Shown: positions 7,684 to 16,036 of the stretch, piece by piece
Layout of the letters: each line of letters opens with the position of its first letter
How positions within the stretch are numbered: position 1 is the first letter of the stretch
Assembly: GCA_002431915.1 (NCBI GenBank)
Contig: DJEP01000037.1
Coordinates: 25,566-68,848, forward strand
Source: Lachnospiraceae bacterium UBA5895
GTDB taxonomy: Bacteria; Bacillota; Clostridia; Lachnospirales; Lachnospiraceae
DNA: 43,283 nucleotides
Direction: 5' to 3'
Translations under genes and position numbers: made by a program
The notes under the pieces: model-generated
Databases searched by the model: none
Told to the model about the DNA's origin: nothing
Seen by the model: the letters and a program-made list of their open reading frames with translations, nothing else

Positions 7684-10600
7684 ATGTACAAGCAGGTACC
7701 CACAAGCCTGAATTTCGTAGACCGTGAAAAAGCAGTCGAGAAATTCTGGGAAGACAACGACATTTTCAAAAAAAGTATGGAGCATCGTAAGGAAGGCGAG
7801 ACCTATACCTTCTACGACGGACCGCCTACCGCCAACGGTAAGCCTCACATCGGTCATGTAGAGACCCGTACCATCAAGGATATGATCCCCAGATACCGTA
7901 CCATGAAGGGATATATGGTTCCCCGTAAGGCAGGCTGGGATACCCACGGACTTCCCGTAGAGCTGGAAGTTGAGAAGATGCTGGGACTGGACGGCAAGGA
8001 GCAGATTGAGGAATACGGTCTGGCACCGTTCATTACCAAATGTAAGGAAAGCGTCTGGAAATACAAGGGAATGTGGGAAGATTTCTCCCGTACCGTTGGT
8101 TTCTGGGCTGACATGGATAACCCTTATGTTACCTATGATGACAATTTCATCGAGTCCGAATGGTGGGCACTGAAGACCATTTGGGACAAGGGACTTCTGT
8201 ACAAGGGCTTCAAAATCGTTCCCTACTGCCCTCGCTGCGGAACTCCGCTGTCCAGCCACGAAGTGGCACAGGGCTATAAGGCAGTCAAGGAGCGCTCCGC
8301 TATCGTACGTTTCAAGGTAAAGGGTGAGGATGCTTACTTCCTGGCATGGACCACTACCCCCTGGACCCTTCCTTCCAACGTGGCACTGTGCGTGAACCCG
8401 GAGGAGACTTACCTGAAGGTGAAGGCTGCTGACGGTTATACTTATTATATTGCAAAGGCACTGGCAGACAAGGTATTGGGACGTCTGGCAGAAGAAGGCA
8501 AGGATGCCTACGAAGTACTGGAGACTTACGTTGGTAAAGACCTGGAGTACAAGGAGTATGAGCCTCTGTACAAGTGTGCGGGAGATGCCGCTGAGAAGCA
8601 GAAGAAAAAGGCACATTTCGTAACCTGTGACGGTTATGTAACCATGACCGATGGTACCGGTATCGTTCATATCGCTCCTGCCTTCGGTGAAGACGACAGC
8701 CGTATCGGACGTAACTACGATCTGCCTTTCGTACAGTTCGTAGACGGCAAGGGTGACCTGACCGCAGAGACCCCGTATGCCGGAAAATTTGTAAAGGACG
8801 CAGATCCTTTGGTACTGAAGGATCTGGATGCAGAGGGCAAGCTGTTCGACGCACCGAAGTTCGAGCATGACTATCCTTTCTGCTGGAGATGTGATACTCC
8901 GCTGATTTACTACGCAAGAGAGTCCTGGTTCATCAAGATGACCGCAGTGAAGGATGATCTGGTACGCAATAACAAGACTATCAACTGGATCCCCGCTTCC
9001 ATCGGTGAGGGACGTTTCGGCAACTGGCTGGAGAACATCCAGGACTGGGGTGTATCCCGTAACCGTTACTGGGGTACTCCGTTAAATATCTGGGAGTGCG
9101 AATGCGGACATCAGCATTCCATCGGCAGCCGTGAAGAGCTGTACAAGATGAGCGGCAATGAGAAAGCGAAGACCGTAGAGTTCCATCGTCCTTACATTGA
9201 CGAGATTACCATCACCTGCCCCGAGTGCGGTAAGCAGATGAAGCGTGTACCCGAAGTAATCGACTGCTGGTTCGATTCCGGAGCAATGCCTTTCGCACAG
9301 CATCATTATCCGTTTGAGAATAAGGAGCTGTTCGAGCAGCAGTTCCCCGCTGACTTTATCTCCGAGGCAGTGGACCAGACCCGGGGATGGTTCTACTCTC
9401 TGTTAGCAGAGTCCACCCTGCTCTTCAACAAGGCTCCTTACAAGAACGTTATCGTAATGGGTCATGTACAGGACGAGAACGGTCAGAAGATGAGTAAGAG
9501 TAAGGGCAATGCGGTAGATCCTTTCAACGCACTGGAGACCTACGGTGCAGATGCCATCCGCTGGTATTTCTACACCAGTTCCGCACCCTGGCTGCCGAAG
9601 AGATTCTCCGGCAAGGCCGTACAGGAAGGACAGCGTAAGTTCATGGGTACTCTGTGGAATACCTACGCATTCTTCGTACTGTATGCAAACATTGATAATT
9701 TTGACGCTTCCAAATATACACTGGAATACGACAAGCTGCCCGTAATGGATAAGTGGCTGCTGTCCAAGCTGAACTCCACCGTCGGTGAAGTAGACAGCAA
9801 TCTGGACCAGTACCGTATCCCTGAGGCTGCCAAGGCTCTGCAGGACTTCGTCGATGAGATGAGTAACTGGTATGTAAGACGCAGCCGTGAGCGTTTCTGG
9901 GCAAAAGGCATGGAACAGGATAAGATCAACGCTTACATGACACTGTACACTGCACTGGTGACCATCTGTAAGGCAGCAGCACCCATGATTCCGTTTATGA
10001 CCGAGGATATCTATCAGAATCTGGTAAGAAGTAATGATCCTTCCGCTCCCGAGAGTATCCATCTGTGTGACTTCCCTGTAGTCAACAAGGATCACATTGA
10101 CAAGAAGCTGGAAGAGGATATGGAGGATGTACTGGATGCTGTTGTTATGGGACGTGCGTGCCGTAACGAGGCTGCCATCAAGAACCGTCAGCCCATCAGC
10201 AGAATGTATATCAAGGCAGACTTCACCTTAAGTGAGTTCTACCAGGAGATCATCGAGGATGAGTTAAATGTCAAGGAAGTGGTATTCACCGATGACGTAC
10301 GTGACTTTACCTCTTATACTTTCAAACCCCAGCTGCGTACCGTAGGACCCAGGTACGGCAAACAGTTAGGCGGCATCCAGAAGCACCTTGCTGCACTGGA
10401 TGGCAATGCAGCCATGGATGAGCTGAATGCAGACGGCGCATTAAAGTTCGATGTAGACGGCGTGGCTGTAGAGCTGACCAAGGACGATCTGCTGATCGAC
10501 ATGGCACAGAAGGAAGGCTATGTATCTCAGGAGGACAACAAGATGACCGTTGTCCTGGATACAAATCTGACACCGGAACTGGTAGAGGAAGGCTTCGTAT

Positions 10601-10836
10601 ACGAGATCATCAGCAAGATTCAGACCATGCGTAAGGAGAGCGGCTTCGAAGTGACCGACCACATCCGCGTATCCATCAATGGCAACGACAAGCTGTCCGA
10701 GATTGCGCAGAAGAACAAAGACGCCATCAGCGGCAAGGTTCTGGCGGACGAACTGACAAGCGGTGCGGAATACGCTGTATCCAAGGAATGGAACATCAAT
10801 GGCGAGAATGCAACTATCGCTATTGAAAAAGCATAA
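7684..10836 (+). CDS. ileS: Isoleucyl-tRNA synthetase
   Basis: A 1050-aa class I aminoacyl-tRNA synthetase that charges tRNA-Ile. The HIGH motif is at residues 55-58 (GKPHIGHV) and KMSKS near 602-606 (GQKMSKSKGN). Between them lie the CP1 editing domain (TTTPWTLPSNVALCV) and the WFDSGAMPFAQ segment. The amino-terminal YTFYDGPPTANG block and the length are typical of the eukaryote-like (IleS2-type) enzymes, which are longer than the roughly 920-aa type with a carboxyl-terminal zinc domain. The ATG follows AAAGGAAG. Transcription is controlled by the T-box leader. A hairpin at 10878-10912 may end the transcript. Confidence 0.98.
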   Translation: MYKQVPTSLNFVDREKAVEKFWEDNDIFKKSMEHRKEGETYTFYDGPPTANGKPHIGHVETRTIKDMIPRYRTMKGYMVPRKAGWDTHGLPVELEVEKMLGLDGKEQIEEYGLAPFITKCKESVWKYKGMWEDFSRTVGFWADMDNPYVTYDDNFIESEWWALKTIWDKGLLYKGFKIVPYCPRCGTPLSSHEVAQGYKAVKERSAIVRFKVKGEDAYFLAWTTTPWTLPSNVALCVNPEETYLKVKAADGYTYYIAKALADKVLGRLAEEGKDAYEVLETYVGKDLEYKEYEPLYKCAGDAAEKQKKKAHFVTCDGYVTMTDGTGIVHIAPAFGEDDSRIGRNYDLPFVQFVDGKGDLTAETPYAGKFVKDADPLVLKDLDAEGKLFDAPKFEHDYPFCWRCDTPLIYYARESWFIKMTAVKDDLVRNNKTINWIPASIGEGRFGNWLENIQDWGVSRNRYWGTPLNIWECECGHQHSIGSREELYKMSGNEKAKTVEFHRPYIDEITITCPECGKQMKRVPEVIDCWFDSGAMPFAQHHYPFENKELFEQQFPADFISEAVDQTRGWFYSLLAESTLLFNKAPYKNVIVMGHVQDENGQKMSKSKGNAVDPFNALETYGADAIRWYFYTSSAPWLPKRFSGKAVQEGQRKFMGTLWNTYAFFVLYANIDNFDASKYTLEYDKLPVMDKWLLSKLNSTVGEVDSNLDQYRIPEAAKALQDFVDEMSNWYVRRSRERFWAKGMEQDKINAYMTLYTALVTICKAAAPMIPFMTEDIYQNLVRSNDPSAPESIHLCDFPVVNKDHIDKKLEEDMEDVLDAVVMGRACRNEAAIKNRQPISRMYIKADFTLSEFYQEIIEDELNVKEVVFTDDVRDFTSYTFKPQLRTVGPRYGKQLGGIQKHLAALDGNAAMDELNADGALKFDVDGVAVELTKDDLLIDMAQKEGYVSQEDNKMTVVLDTNLTPELVEEGFVYEIISKIQTMRKESGFEVTDHIRVSINGNDKLSEIAQKNKDAISGKVLADELTSGAEYAVSKEWNINGENATIAIEKA

Positions 10837-10877
10837 GCTCTGACAGCAAAATAAATAGTAATTATGTACAAAGAAGT

Positions 10878-10912
10878 ACAGGCTCTGTTCACACCATGTG
10901 GGCGGAGCCTGT
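10878..10912 (+). terminator. Possible terminator after ileS
   Basis: ACAGGCTC at 10878-10885 pairs with GAGCCTGT at 10905-10912, extended by a U-G pair. The tail is only weakly U-rich (CTGCGTATT), so termination efficiency is doubtful. Confidence 0.45.
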
Positions 10913-10946
10913 CTGCGTATTGGGAAGCAGCCCGGGGAGGTGCCCT

Positions 10947-11636
10947 ATGAATGTTACCTGTAAAACGATATTATCACTGCCCTACGCCAACCAGTTAAAG
11001 CTTTTGGCTGGAAAAGAAGGAATGACCGAGGTGAGAGTCCAGGTAACAGACTTCGCCAATATGCTGTTGGAGTTAAATAACAAAAATGTAGATATGGTGG
11101 CTGATGCCATGTACATCAAGGACGAGCGTCTGGAAGTTGCACTGTTTATCGATGTATGGTACACCGAGAGTGAGGCGGTTACCGTAAGAGAGGATTCCCC
11201 TATTACGTCCAAGGAAGATCTGAAGGATGCCGTAATGGGGGTCCAGACCGGCGCAGCTATGTATGAGATGGCACAGAAGTGGAAAGAGGAAGGCAAAATC
11301 AAGGATCTGGTAGGCTATGAGAACCAGGCAACCCTGATGACCGCAGTCAATACCGGCAAGGTGGATGCGGTAGTTACCGACGGTATCCTCTCCGCCTATG
11401 CCATTGAACAGGATTCGAACCTGAAGCTGCGGCTGTTAACTCCTTATGAAGCAGAAGCAGTGGGACGTATCGGTGCTGCGATCCGTTTCGAGGACAAGGA
11501 TTTCCTGGAAGAAGTCAACGGCGCACTGAACAGCATGAAGGAAGACGGCACTCTGATGGATATCCTGGCATCCTACGGACTGAACGAGGACTATTTCATC
11601 GGTGTGGAAGAGGGAAAGACAGAGAACATCAAGTAA
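10947..11636 (+). pseudogene. Amino-terminally truncated amino-acid-type solute-binding protein (SBP_bac_3)
   Basis: A 229-aa reading frame matching the later part of an SBP_bac_3 binding protein: NVDMVADAMYIKDERLEVALF corresponds to the family's 'D-x-I-x-x-x-M-x-I-T-x-E-R' region, and SKEDLKDAVMGVQTGAAMYE to the hinge and second lobe. The signal peptide, lipobox and first strand-helix unit (about 60 residues) are missing, so the product would stay in the cytoplasm with an incomplete ligand site. A good ribosome site (GGGGAGGTG) precedes the ATG at 10947, and the frame is otherwise open, so it may still be translated. No partner permease or ATPase lies nearby. Most likely a decaying remnant; a cytoplasmic single-lobe protein is the alternative. 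Confidence 0.6.
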
Positions 11637-11657
11637 TAATAAGTAAAGACTGCGAAA

Positions 11658-11696
11658 AGAGCTTTATCTGTTTCTTACGGATAAGGCTCTTTTTTT
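11658..11696 (+). terminator. Intrinsic terminator
   Basis: AGAGCTTTATC at 11658-11668 pairs with GATAAGGCTCT at 11680-11690 (11 bp with one U-G), followed by a run of T. It ends the transcript of the truncated binding-protein frame, before the glgP promoter. Confidence 0.85.
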
Positions 11697-11716
11697 ACGA
11701 AACTTACGAAACTGGG

Positions 11717-11745
11717 TTGGAATGAGTGTATATATTTGCTATAAT
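11717..11745 (+). promoter_or_regulatory. Promoter of glgP
   Basis: TTGGAA at 11717-11722 and TATAAT at 11740-11745, with a 17-bp spacer. The leader to the start codon is about 100 nt and contains no obvious riboswitch. Confidence 0.75.
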
Positions 11746-11853
11746 ATTACCTGTATTTGGTTAAGAATAATAGGATGAAATCATAACGTTATCCGATTCG
11801 GAATATCTTGAGAAGAGTTCTGTACCGGACAGGTGATGGAGAGGAGAACACAG

Positions 11854-14358
11854 GTGAAAAAATCAGTGGCAGCCAGCGAGAAGCCGGCAAAGGCAAAAGA
11901 GTTCGACAAAGAGCTCTTCAAGAGAAGTGTGGAATATAATGTACGTACCCTGTATCGTAAGAATCTGGAAGAGGCAGATGCACAGCAGATTTTTCAGGCA
12001 GTATCTTACGCAATCAAGGATCGTATCGTAGAGAACTGGATGGAGACCCAGAAGGCATATGAGAAGGAAGACCCAAAGATGGTCTACTATATGTCCATGG
12101 AGTTCCTGATGGGAAGAGCACTGGGCAATAACCTGATCAACTTAAAGGCATACAAACCGGTGGCGGAAGCCCTGGAGGAGCTTGGACTGGATCTGAACCT
12201 CATAGAAGACCAGGAGCCGGATGCAGCACTGGGTAACGGTGGACTGGGACGTCTGGCAGCATGTTTCCTGGATTCCCTGGCAACGCTGGGATATCCCGCA
12301 TATGGCTGTGGTATCCGTTATCGTTACGGTATGTTCAAGCAGGAGATCCGCGACGGCTATCAGGTAGAAGTTCCCGATAACTGGCTGATGAACGGCAATC
12401 CTTTTGAACTGCGCAGACCGGAATATGCGAAAATCGTTAAATTTGGCGGCTATGTAAGTGTTCATACCGACGAGAACGGCAGAAATATATTTACGCAGGA
12501 AGGTTATCAGTCCGTTAAGGCTGTTCCTTTTGATTTCCCCATCGTGGGCTATGGCAACGGCATTGTAAACACCCTGCGTATCTGGGATGCGGAGCCCGTA
12601 GAGTGCTTCCAGCTGGATTCTTTTGACAAGGGTGATTACCAGAAGGCTGTAGAACAGGAGAACCTGGCACGTAATATCGTAGAGGTTCTGTACCCCAACG
12701 ACAATCACTATGCAGGTAAGGAACTGCGTCTGAAGCAGCAGTATTTCTTCATCTCCGCATCCGTACAGGAAGCTGTGGAGAAGTACATGAGAAAGCATGA
12801 CGATATCCATAAGTTCTATGAGAAAGTTACGTTCCAGCTGAACGATACCCATCCTACCGTAGCTATCGCCGAGCTGATGCGTGTACTGATGGATGACTAT
12901 TATCTGACCTGGGAAGAGGCTTGGGAGATCACCACCAAGACCTGTGCTTACACCAACCATACCATTATGGCAGAAGCACTGGAGAAATGGCCCATCGAAC
13001 TGTTCTCCAGACTGCTTCCCAGAATCTACCAGATTGTAGAAGAGATCAACCGCAGATTCATCATCGATATCCAGCAGAAGTACAGCAATGTACCCGGTGT
13101 GGATGTACAGGAGAAGATCCGCAAGATGGCTATCATCTATGACGGACAGGTGAAGATGGCTCATATGGCAATTGTAGCCGGCTATTCCGTCAACGGTGTG
13201 GCAAAATTGCATACCGAGATCCTGGAGAAACAGGAACTGAAGGACTTCTATGAGATGTTCCCGGAGCGTTTCAACAACAAGACCAACGGTATCACCCAGA
13301 GACGTTTCCTGCTCCATGCAAATCCTCTGCTGGCTGACTGGGTAACCGCTCATGTGGGTGACGACTGGATCACCGACCTGCCTCAGATCTCCCGCCTGAA
13401 GGTATATGCGGATGACAAAAAGGCACAGCAGGAATTCATGAACATCAAGTACCGGAATAAAGTACGCCTGGCAAAATATATTCTGGAGCACAACGGCATC
13501 GAAGTGGATCCCAGATCCATCTTCGATGTACAGGTAAAGCGTCTGCATGAGTACAAGAGACAATTGTTGAACATTCTGCATGTAATGCACCTGTACAACG
13601 AACTGAAGGAGCATCCGGAAATGGATTTCTATCCCAGAACCTTTATCTTCGGAGCCAAGGCAGCAGCCGGTTATCGTAATGCGAAGCTGACCATCAAGCT
13701 GATCAACTCCGTAGCGGATGTAGTGAACAATGATCCCGCCATCAACGGCAAGATTAAAGTGGTATTTATCGAGAACTACAACGTATCCAACGCAGAGATT
13801 ATCTTTGCGGCAGCCGATGTCTCCGAGCAGATCTCTACCGCAAGTAAGGAAGCATCCGGTACCGGTAACATGAAGTTCATGTTGAACGGTGCCCTGACCC
13901 TGGGAACCATGGACGGTGCCAACGTGGAGATCGTAGAAGAAGTGGGCAAGGAGAATGCCTTCATCTTCGGTCTGACAGCACAGGAAGTTATCAACTACGA
14001 GAACAATGGCGGTTATGATCCCATGGAGATCTTCAACAATGATCAGGATATCCGTAAGGTACTGATGCAGTTGATCAACGGAACCTTTGCACCGGGAGAT
14101 CCCGAGCTGTTCCGCCCGCTGTACAACTCTCTGTTGAATACCCAGTGCACAGCGAGGGCAGATACCTACTTCATCCTCAAGGACTTCAAGTCCTACGCAG
14201 AGGCACAGAAGAGAGTGGAAGCCGCTTATCGCGACGAGGATAACTGGGCAAAGAGCGCCATCCTGAATGTGGCATGCTCCGGCAAGTTCACCTCCGACAG
14301 AACCATAAAACAGTATGTGGATGAGATCTGGCACCTGGATAAAGTAGTGTTGAAATAA
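11854..14358 (+). CDS. glgP: Glycogen/starch phosphorylase
   Basis: A GT35 phosphorylase of 834 aa that releases glucose 1-phosphate from alpha-1,4-glucan ends using phosphate and pyridoxal phosphate. The PLP-lysine region is EASGTGNMKF, near residue 674. MSMEFLMGRAL, the substrate-site DAALGNGGLGRLAACFLDS and VKRLHEYKRQLLN blocks are all intact, and length is normal for bacteria. Starts at 11833 (GTG) and 11836 (ATG) are possible, but GTG at 11854 lies 7 nt behind AGAGGAG and is the best-supported start. Monocistronic, with its own promoter. No other glycogen gene is in view. No clear terminator was seen before the convergent lipoprotein gene. Confidence 0.96.
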   Translation: MKKSVAASEKPAKAKEFDKELFKRSVEYNVRTLYRKNLEEADAQQIFQAVSYAIKDRIVENWMETQKAYEKEDPKMVYYMSMEFLMGRALGNNLINLKAYKPVAEALEELGLDLNLIEDQEPDAALGNGGLGRLAACFLDSLATLGYPAYGCGIRYRYGMFKQEIRDGYQVEVPDNWLMNGNPFELRRPEYAKIVKFGGYVSVHTDENGRNIFTQEGYQSVKAVPFDFPIVGYGNGIVNTLRIWDAEPVECFQLDSFDKGDYQKAVEQENLARNIVEVLYPNDNHYAGKELRLKQQYFFISASVQEAVEKYMRKHDDIHKFYEKVTFQLNDTHPTVAIAELMRVLMDDYYLTWEEAWEITTKTCAYTNHTIMAEALEKWPIELFSRLLPRIYQIVEEINRRFIIDIQQKYSNVPGVDVQEKIRKMAIIYDGQVKMAHMAIVAGYSVNGVAKLHTEILEKQELKDFYEMFPERFNNKTNGITQRRFLLHANPLLADWVTAHVGDDWITDLPQISRLKVYADDKKAQQEFMNIKYRNKVRLAKYILEHNGIEVDPRSIFDVQVKRLHEYKRQLLNILHVMHLYNELKEHPEMDFYPRTFIFGAKAAAGYRNAKLTIKLINSVADVVNNDPAINGKIKVVFIENYNVSNAEIIFAAADVSEQISTASKEASGTGNMKFMLNGALTLGTMDGANVEIVEEVGKENAFIFGLTAQEVINYENNGGYDPMEIFNNDQDIRKVLMQLINGTFAPGDPELFRPLYNSLLNTQCTARADTYFILKDFKSYAEAQKRVEAAYRDEDNWAKSAILNVACSGKFTSDRTIKQYVDEIWHLDKVVLK

Positions 14359-14463
14359 ATTGAGAGCAAATAAAAAAGTAATAGTAATATCGCCTGAAGG
14401 GATTTATAAATTAGCCTGTTTTATTATAAGCTCATGAATTCGTGCTGGGACTGTTCTTGCAGT

Positions 14464-15135
14464 CTACCGGAATTCTGTCTTAGGAGTTGGCAGGTTCGGA
14501 ATATCCTGCGTCACGGGCGTTTCGTCACCTGTGTATTGGAGCCGGACAGTTTCAAGGATGCGGTTAAAGTCCGCTTCCAAAGCATCCCAGGCGGTTAACG
14601 GAAGTGTGGCTTTTAACTGCAGGGTATTTCCCTGCAAGGGGATGTCCGGATTGGACAGAGTAATGTAGATCCAGTATTTCTGCTCGGTCTGATAGATCTC
14701 AGTGTATTTCCAGCCGCTGAGATTGCTGTCAGGCAGGGTGATCTCTTTGCTGGTGACACCGGTACCGCAGAGCCCCGGCATGGGCGCATAGACAAGCGTA
14801 AAAGTATCGTCGGGATAAGCAATGTTCCAAAAGATGATTGCCTGGGTCGTGGTGACATTTTGAAATGTTATGTAGCGAATCTCATAGTCCCAGGTCTCCG
14901 GAAGAGACAGGGAGAACTGCACCGAGTCCAGGTCGCAGACGGCTTCCTTACCGATGGCTATCGCCAGATCATCCGCGGGACCGGATTCCGGACACTCCGT
15001 CGGAGCGAGATATTCTGCGATGACCGGATCGATCGGTCCGCCTATAGTATCCTCGGAACCGTCGGTAGAACCGCAGCTGGTCAATGACAGTGCAAAGAAA
15101 GCGGAAAGTGATAACAGTAAAATAATTTTCTTCAT
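14464..15135 (-). CDS. Lipoprotein of unknown function
   Basis: A 223-aa protein with a lipoprotein signal: MKKIILLLSLSAFFALSLTSCG gives a mature Cys at about residue 21. The following part is acidic and rich in Ser, Thr and Pro, ending in a Pro-rich tail (NLPTPKTEFR). Alternating hydrophobic stretches such as WDYEIRYITFQNVTTTQA suggest a beta-rich extracytoplasmic domain. I do not recognise the family. The start is supported by GGGAGGG upstream, but that site lies in one arm of a 22-bp inverted repeat, so translation may be restrained. Convergent with glgP and next to the 711-bp repeat element. Confidence 0.75.
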   Translation of the reverse strand: MKKIILLLSLSAFFALSLTSCGSTDGSEDTIGGPIDPVIAEYLAPTECPESGPADDLAIAIGKEAVCDLDSVQFSLSLPETWDYEIRYITFQNVTTTQAIIFWNIAYPDDTFTLVYAPMPGLCGTGVTSKEITLPDSNLSGWKYTEIYQTEQKYWIYITLSNPDIPLQGNTLQLKATLPLTAWDALEADFNRILETVRLQYTGDETPVTQDIPNLPTPKTEFR

Positions 15136-15136
15136 A

Positions 15137-15209
15137 AAACATTCCCTCCCAAAGTCGTGAATAAGTATTGTGATCTATACTATACAACGACTTTTGGGAG
15201 GGAATGTTT
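15137..15209. promoter_or_regulatory. Long hairpin covering the ribosome binding site of the 14464-15135 lipoprotein gene
   Basis: The arms at 15137-15158 and 15187-15209 are reverse complements over 22 bp with a single one-base bulge and a 28-nt loop. On the minus strand the second arm contains the GGGAGGG ribosome site and ends 1 nt before the ATG at 15135. A transcript starting upstream of 15209 would bury the site; one starting in the loop would not. A regulatory role is inferred from position only. Confidence 0.6.
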
Positions 15210-15411
15210 CGGAGAAAGGTGAAATAAATGTGGAGTGTCCTTTGCAACACATTTATGAATTGAATGCATGTCTCGTAACGTAGGTTTGCCGTAGACCACT
15301 CGGGGAGTTCTGTTTGTATTAAAAACGCCATTTTTTTTCTAAAAAAATACAAAAACAGGAGCTTTTGCCATGTAAAAAGCTGTTATTTTCGCTGAGCGTG
15401 CAAAATGAAGA

Positions 15412-15458
15412 AATTCCGTACAAAAATTCCTGATTTGGGAACTTTTTTGTACGGAATT
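15412..15458. terminator. Strong bidirectional hairpin inside the 711-bp element
   Basis: AATTCCGTACAAAAA at 15412-15426 pairs with TTTTTGTACGGAATT at 15444-15458 (15 bp perfect), with a further TTCC/GGAA pairing inside. A-rich and T-rich flanks of the loop would allow it to stop transcription in either direction, but that function is inferred. Confidence 0.5.
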
Positions 15459-15570
15459 CATTGTTTTTAGAGTTTTTACACCAAACTGGAGAGCTACGAA
15501 AGCATAGCCGCGCTAGAAAACAAGAAAGCCCGCGCGTGGGCACTTGCGCACAAAGCCCAGTCTTATTCAA

Positions 15571-15747
15571 TACGCGGGGCGTAATCATCAATAATAGTCA
15601 ATTAAGCCCCGGTAGTTTATGTTACGCGGGGCGTGATCATCGATAATAGTCAATTAAGCCCCGGCAGTTTATGTTACGCGGGGCGTGATCATCGATAATA
15701 GTCAATTAAGTCCCGGTAGTTTATGTTACGCGAGGCGTGATCATCAA
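15571..15747. repeat. 52-bp tandem repeats (three full units and a partial fourth)
   Basis: Units start at 15571, 15623, 15675 and 15727, exactly 52 bp apart; the last ends after about 21 bp at 15747. Each full unit begins TACGCGGGGCGT and contains GCGGGGC ... GCCCCG, so each could form its own hairpin. Units differ at only a few positions. The copies are directly contiguous with no spacers, so this is not a CRISPR array. Confidence 0.9.
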
Positions 15748-15951
15748 ATCTTGTGTATAACGCCCCGTAACTTGATTTAAGGGTACAGAGAAGCTTGATA
15801 TTATCTCCTGTGCTCACGTTGAGGCAAAAGAATGGGCACAGGCGGAACTTGTCCGGTCTACTGCAACCCTACGTTACGAGCCATGCACTCAATTCATAAA
15901 TGTATCGCAAAGGACGCTCCACATTTGTTTCATTGACGGCTGTCGCCGCAT

Positions 15952-16015
15952 AAAAATAGAACGAAACAACCTCTTGTGTGAGCAAGCTCCCACCGAGGTA
16001 TTCCGTTCTATTTTT
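15952..16015. terminator. Bidirectional terminator at the end of the galactanase gene
   Basis: AAAAATAGAACG at 15952-15963 pairs perfectly with CGTTCTATTTTT at 16004-16015, with an inner ACCTC/GAGGT stem at 15969-15973 and 15995-15999. On the minus strand it follows the galactanase stop at 16037 and ends in a T run, so it should terminate that transcript. Confidence 0.75.
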
Positions 16016-16036
16016 GCATGGCTCGTAACTTTCCAT

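Larger units (their letters stand above)
15221..15931. repeat. 711-bp non-coding element with 77-bp terminal inverted repeats
   Basis: The ends at 15221-15297 and 15855-15931 are each 77 bp and are reverse complements at 69 of 77 positions. No credible gene lies between them. Inside are an AGCTTTT...AAAAAGCT hairpin, a 15-bp-armed hairpin (15412-15458), a GC-rich GCCCGCGCGTGGGC hairpin near 15528-15541 and 52-bp tandem repeats (15571-15747). No target-site duplication is evident at the outer borders. It resembles a large non-autonomous element or a decayed insertion; a large structured RNA is the alternative. Confidence 0.75.

Noticed and set aside
7561..8868. A 435-codon minus-strand frame
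   Set aside because: Antisense to ileS and its leader, with no ribosome site or domain.
12142..14334. A 730-codon open frame on the minus strand
   Set aside because: It lies wholly antisense to glycogen phosphorylase, whose motifs are all intact. The minus reading has no recognisable domain; it is open because of codon bias on the coding strand.
15571..15747. Possible CRISPR array
   Set aside because: The repeats are contiguous with no unique spacers, and no cas genes are nearby.
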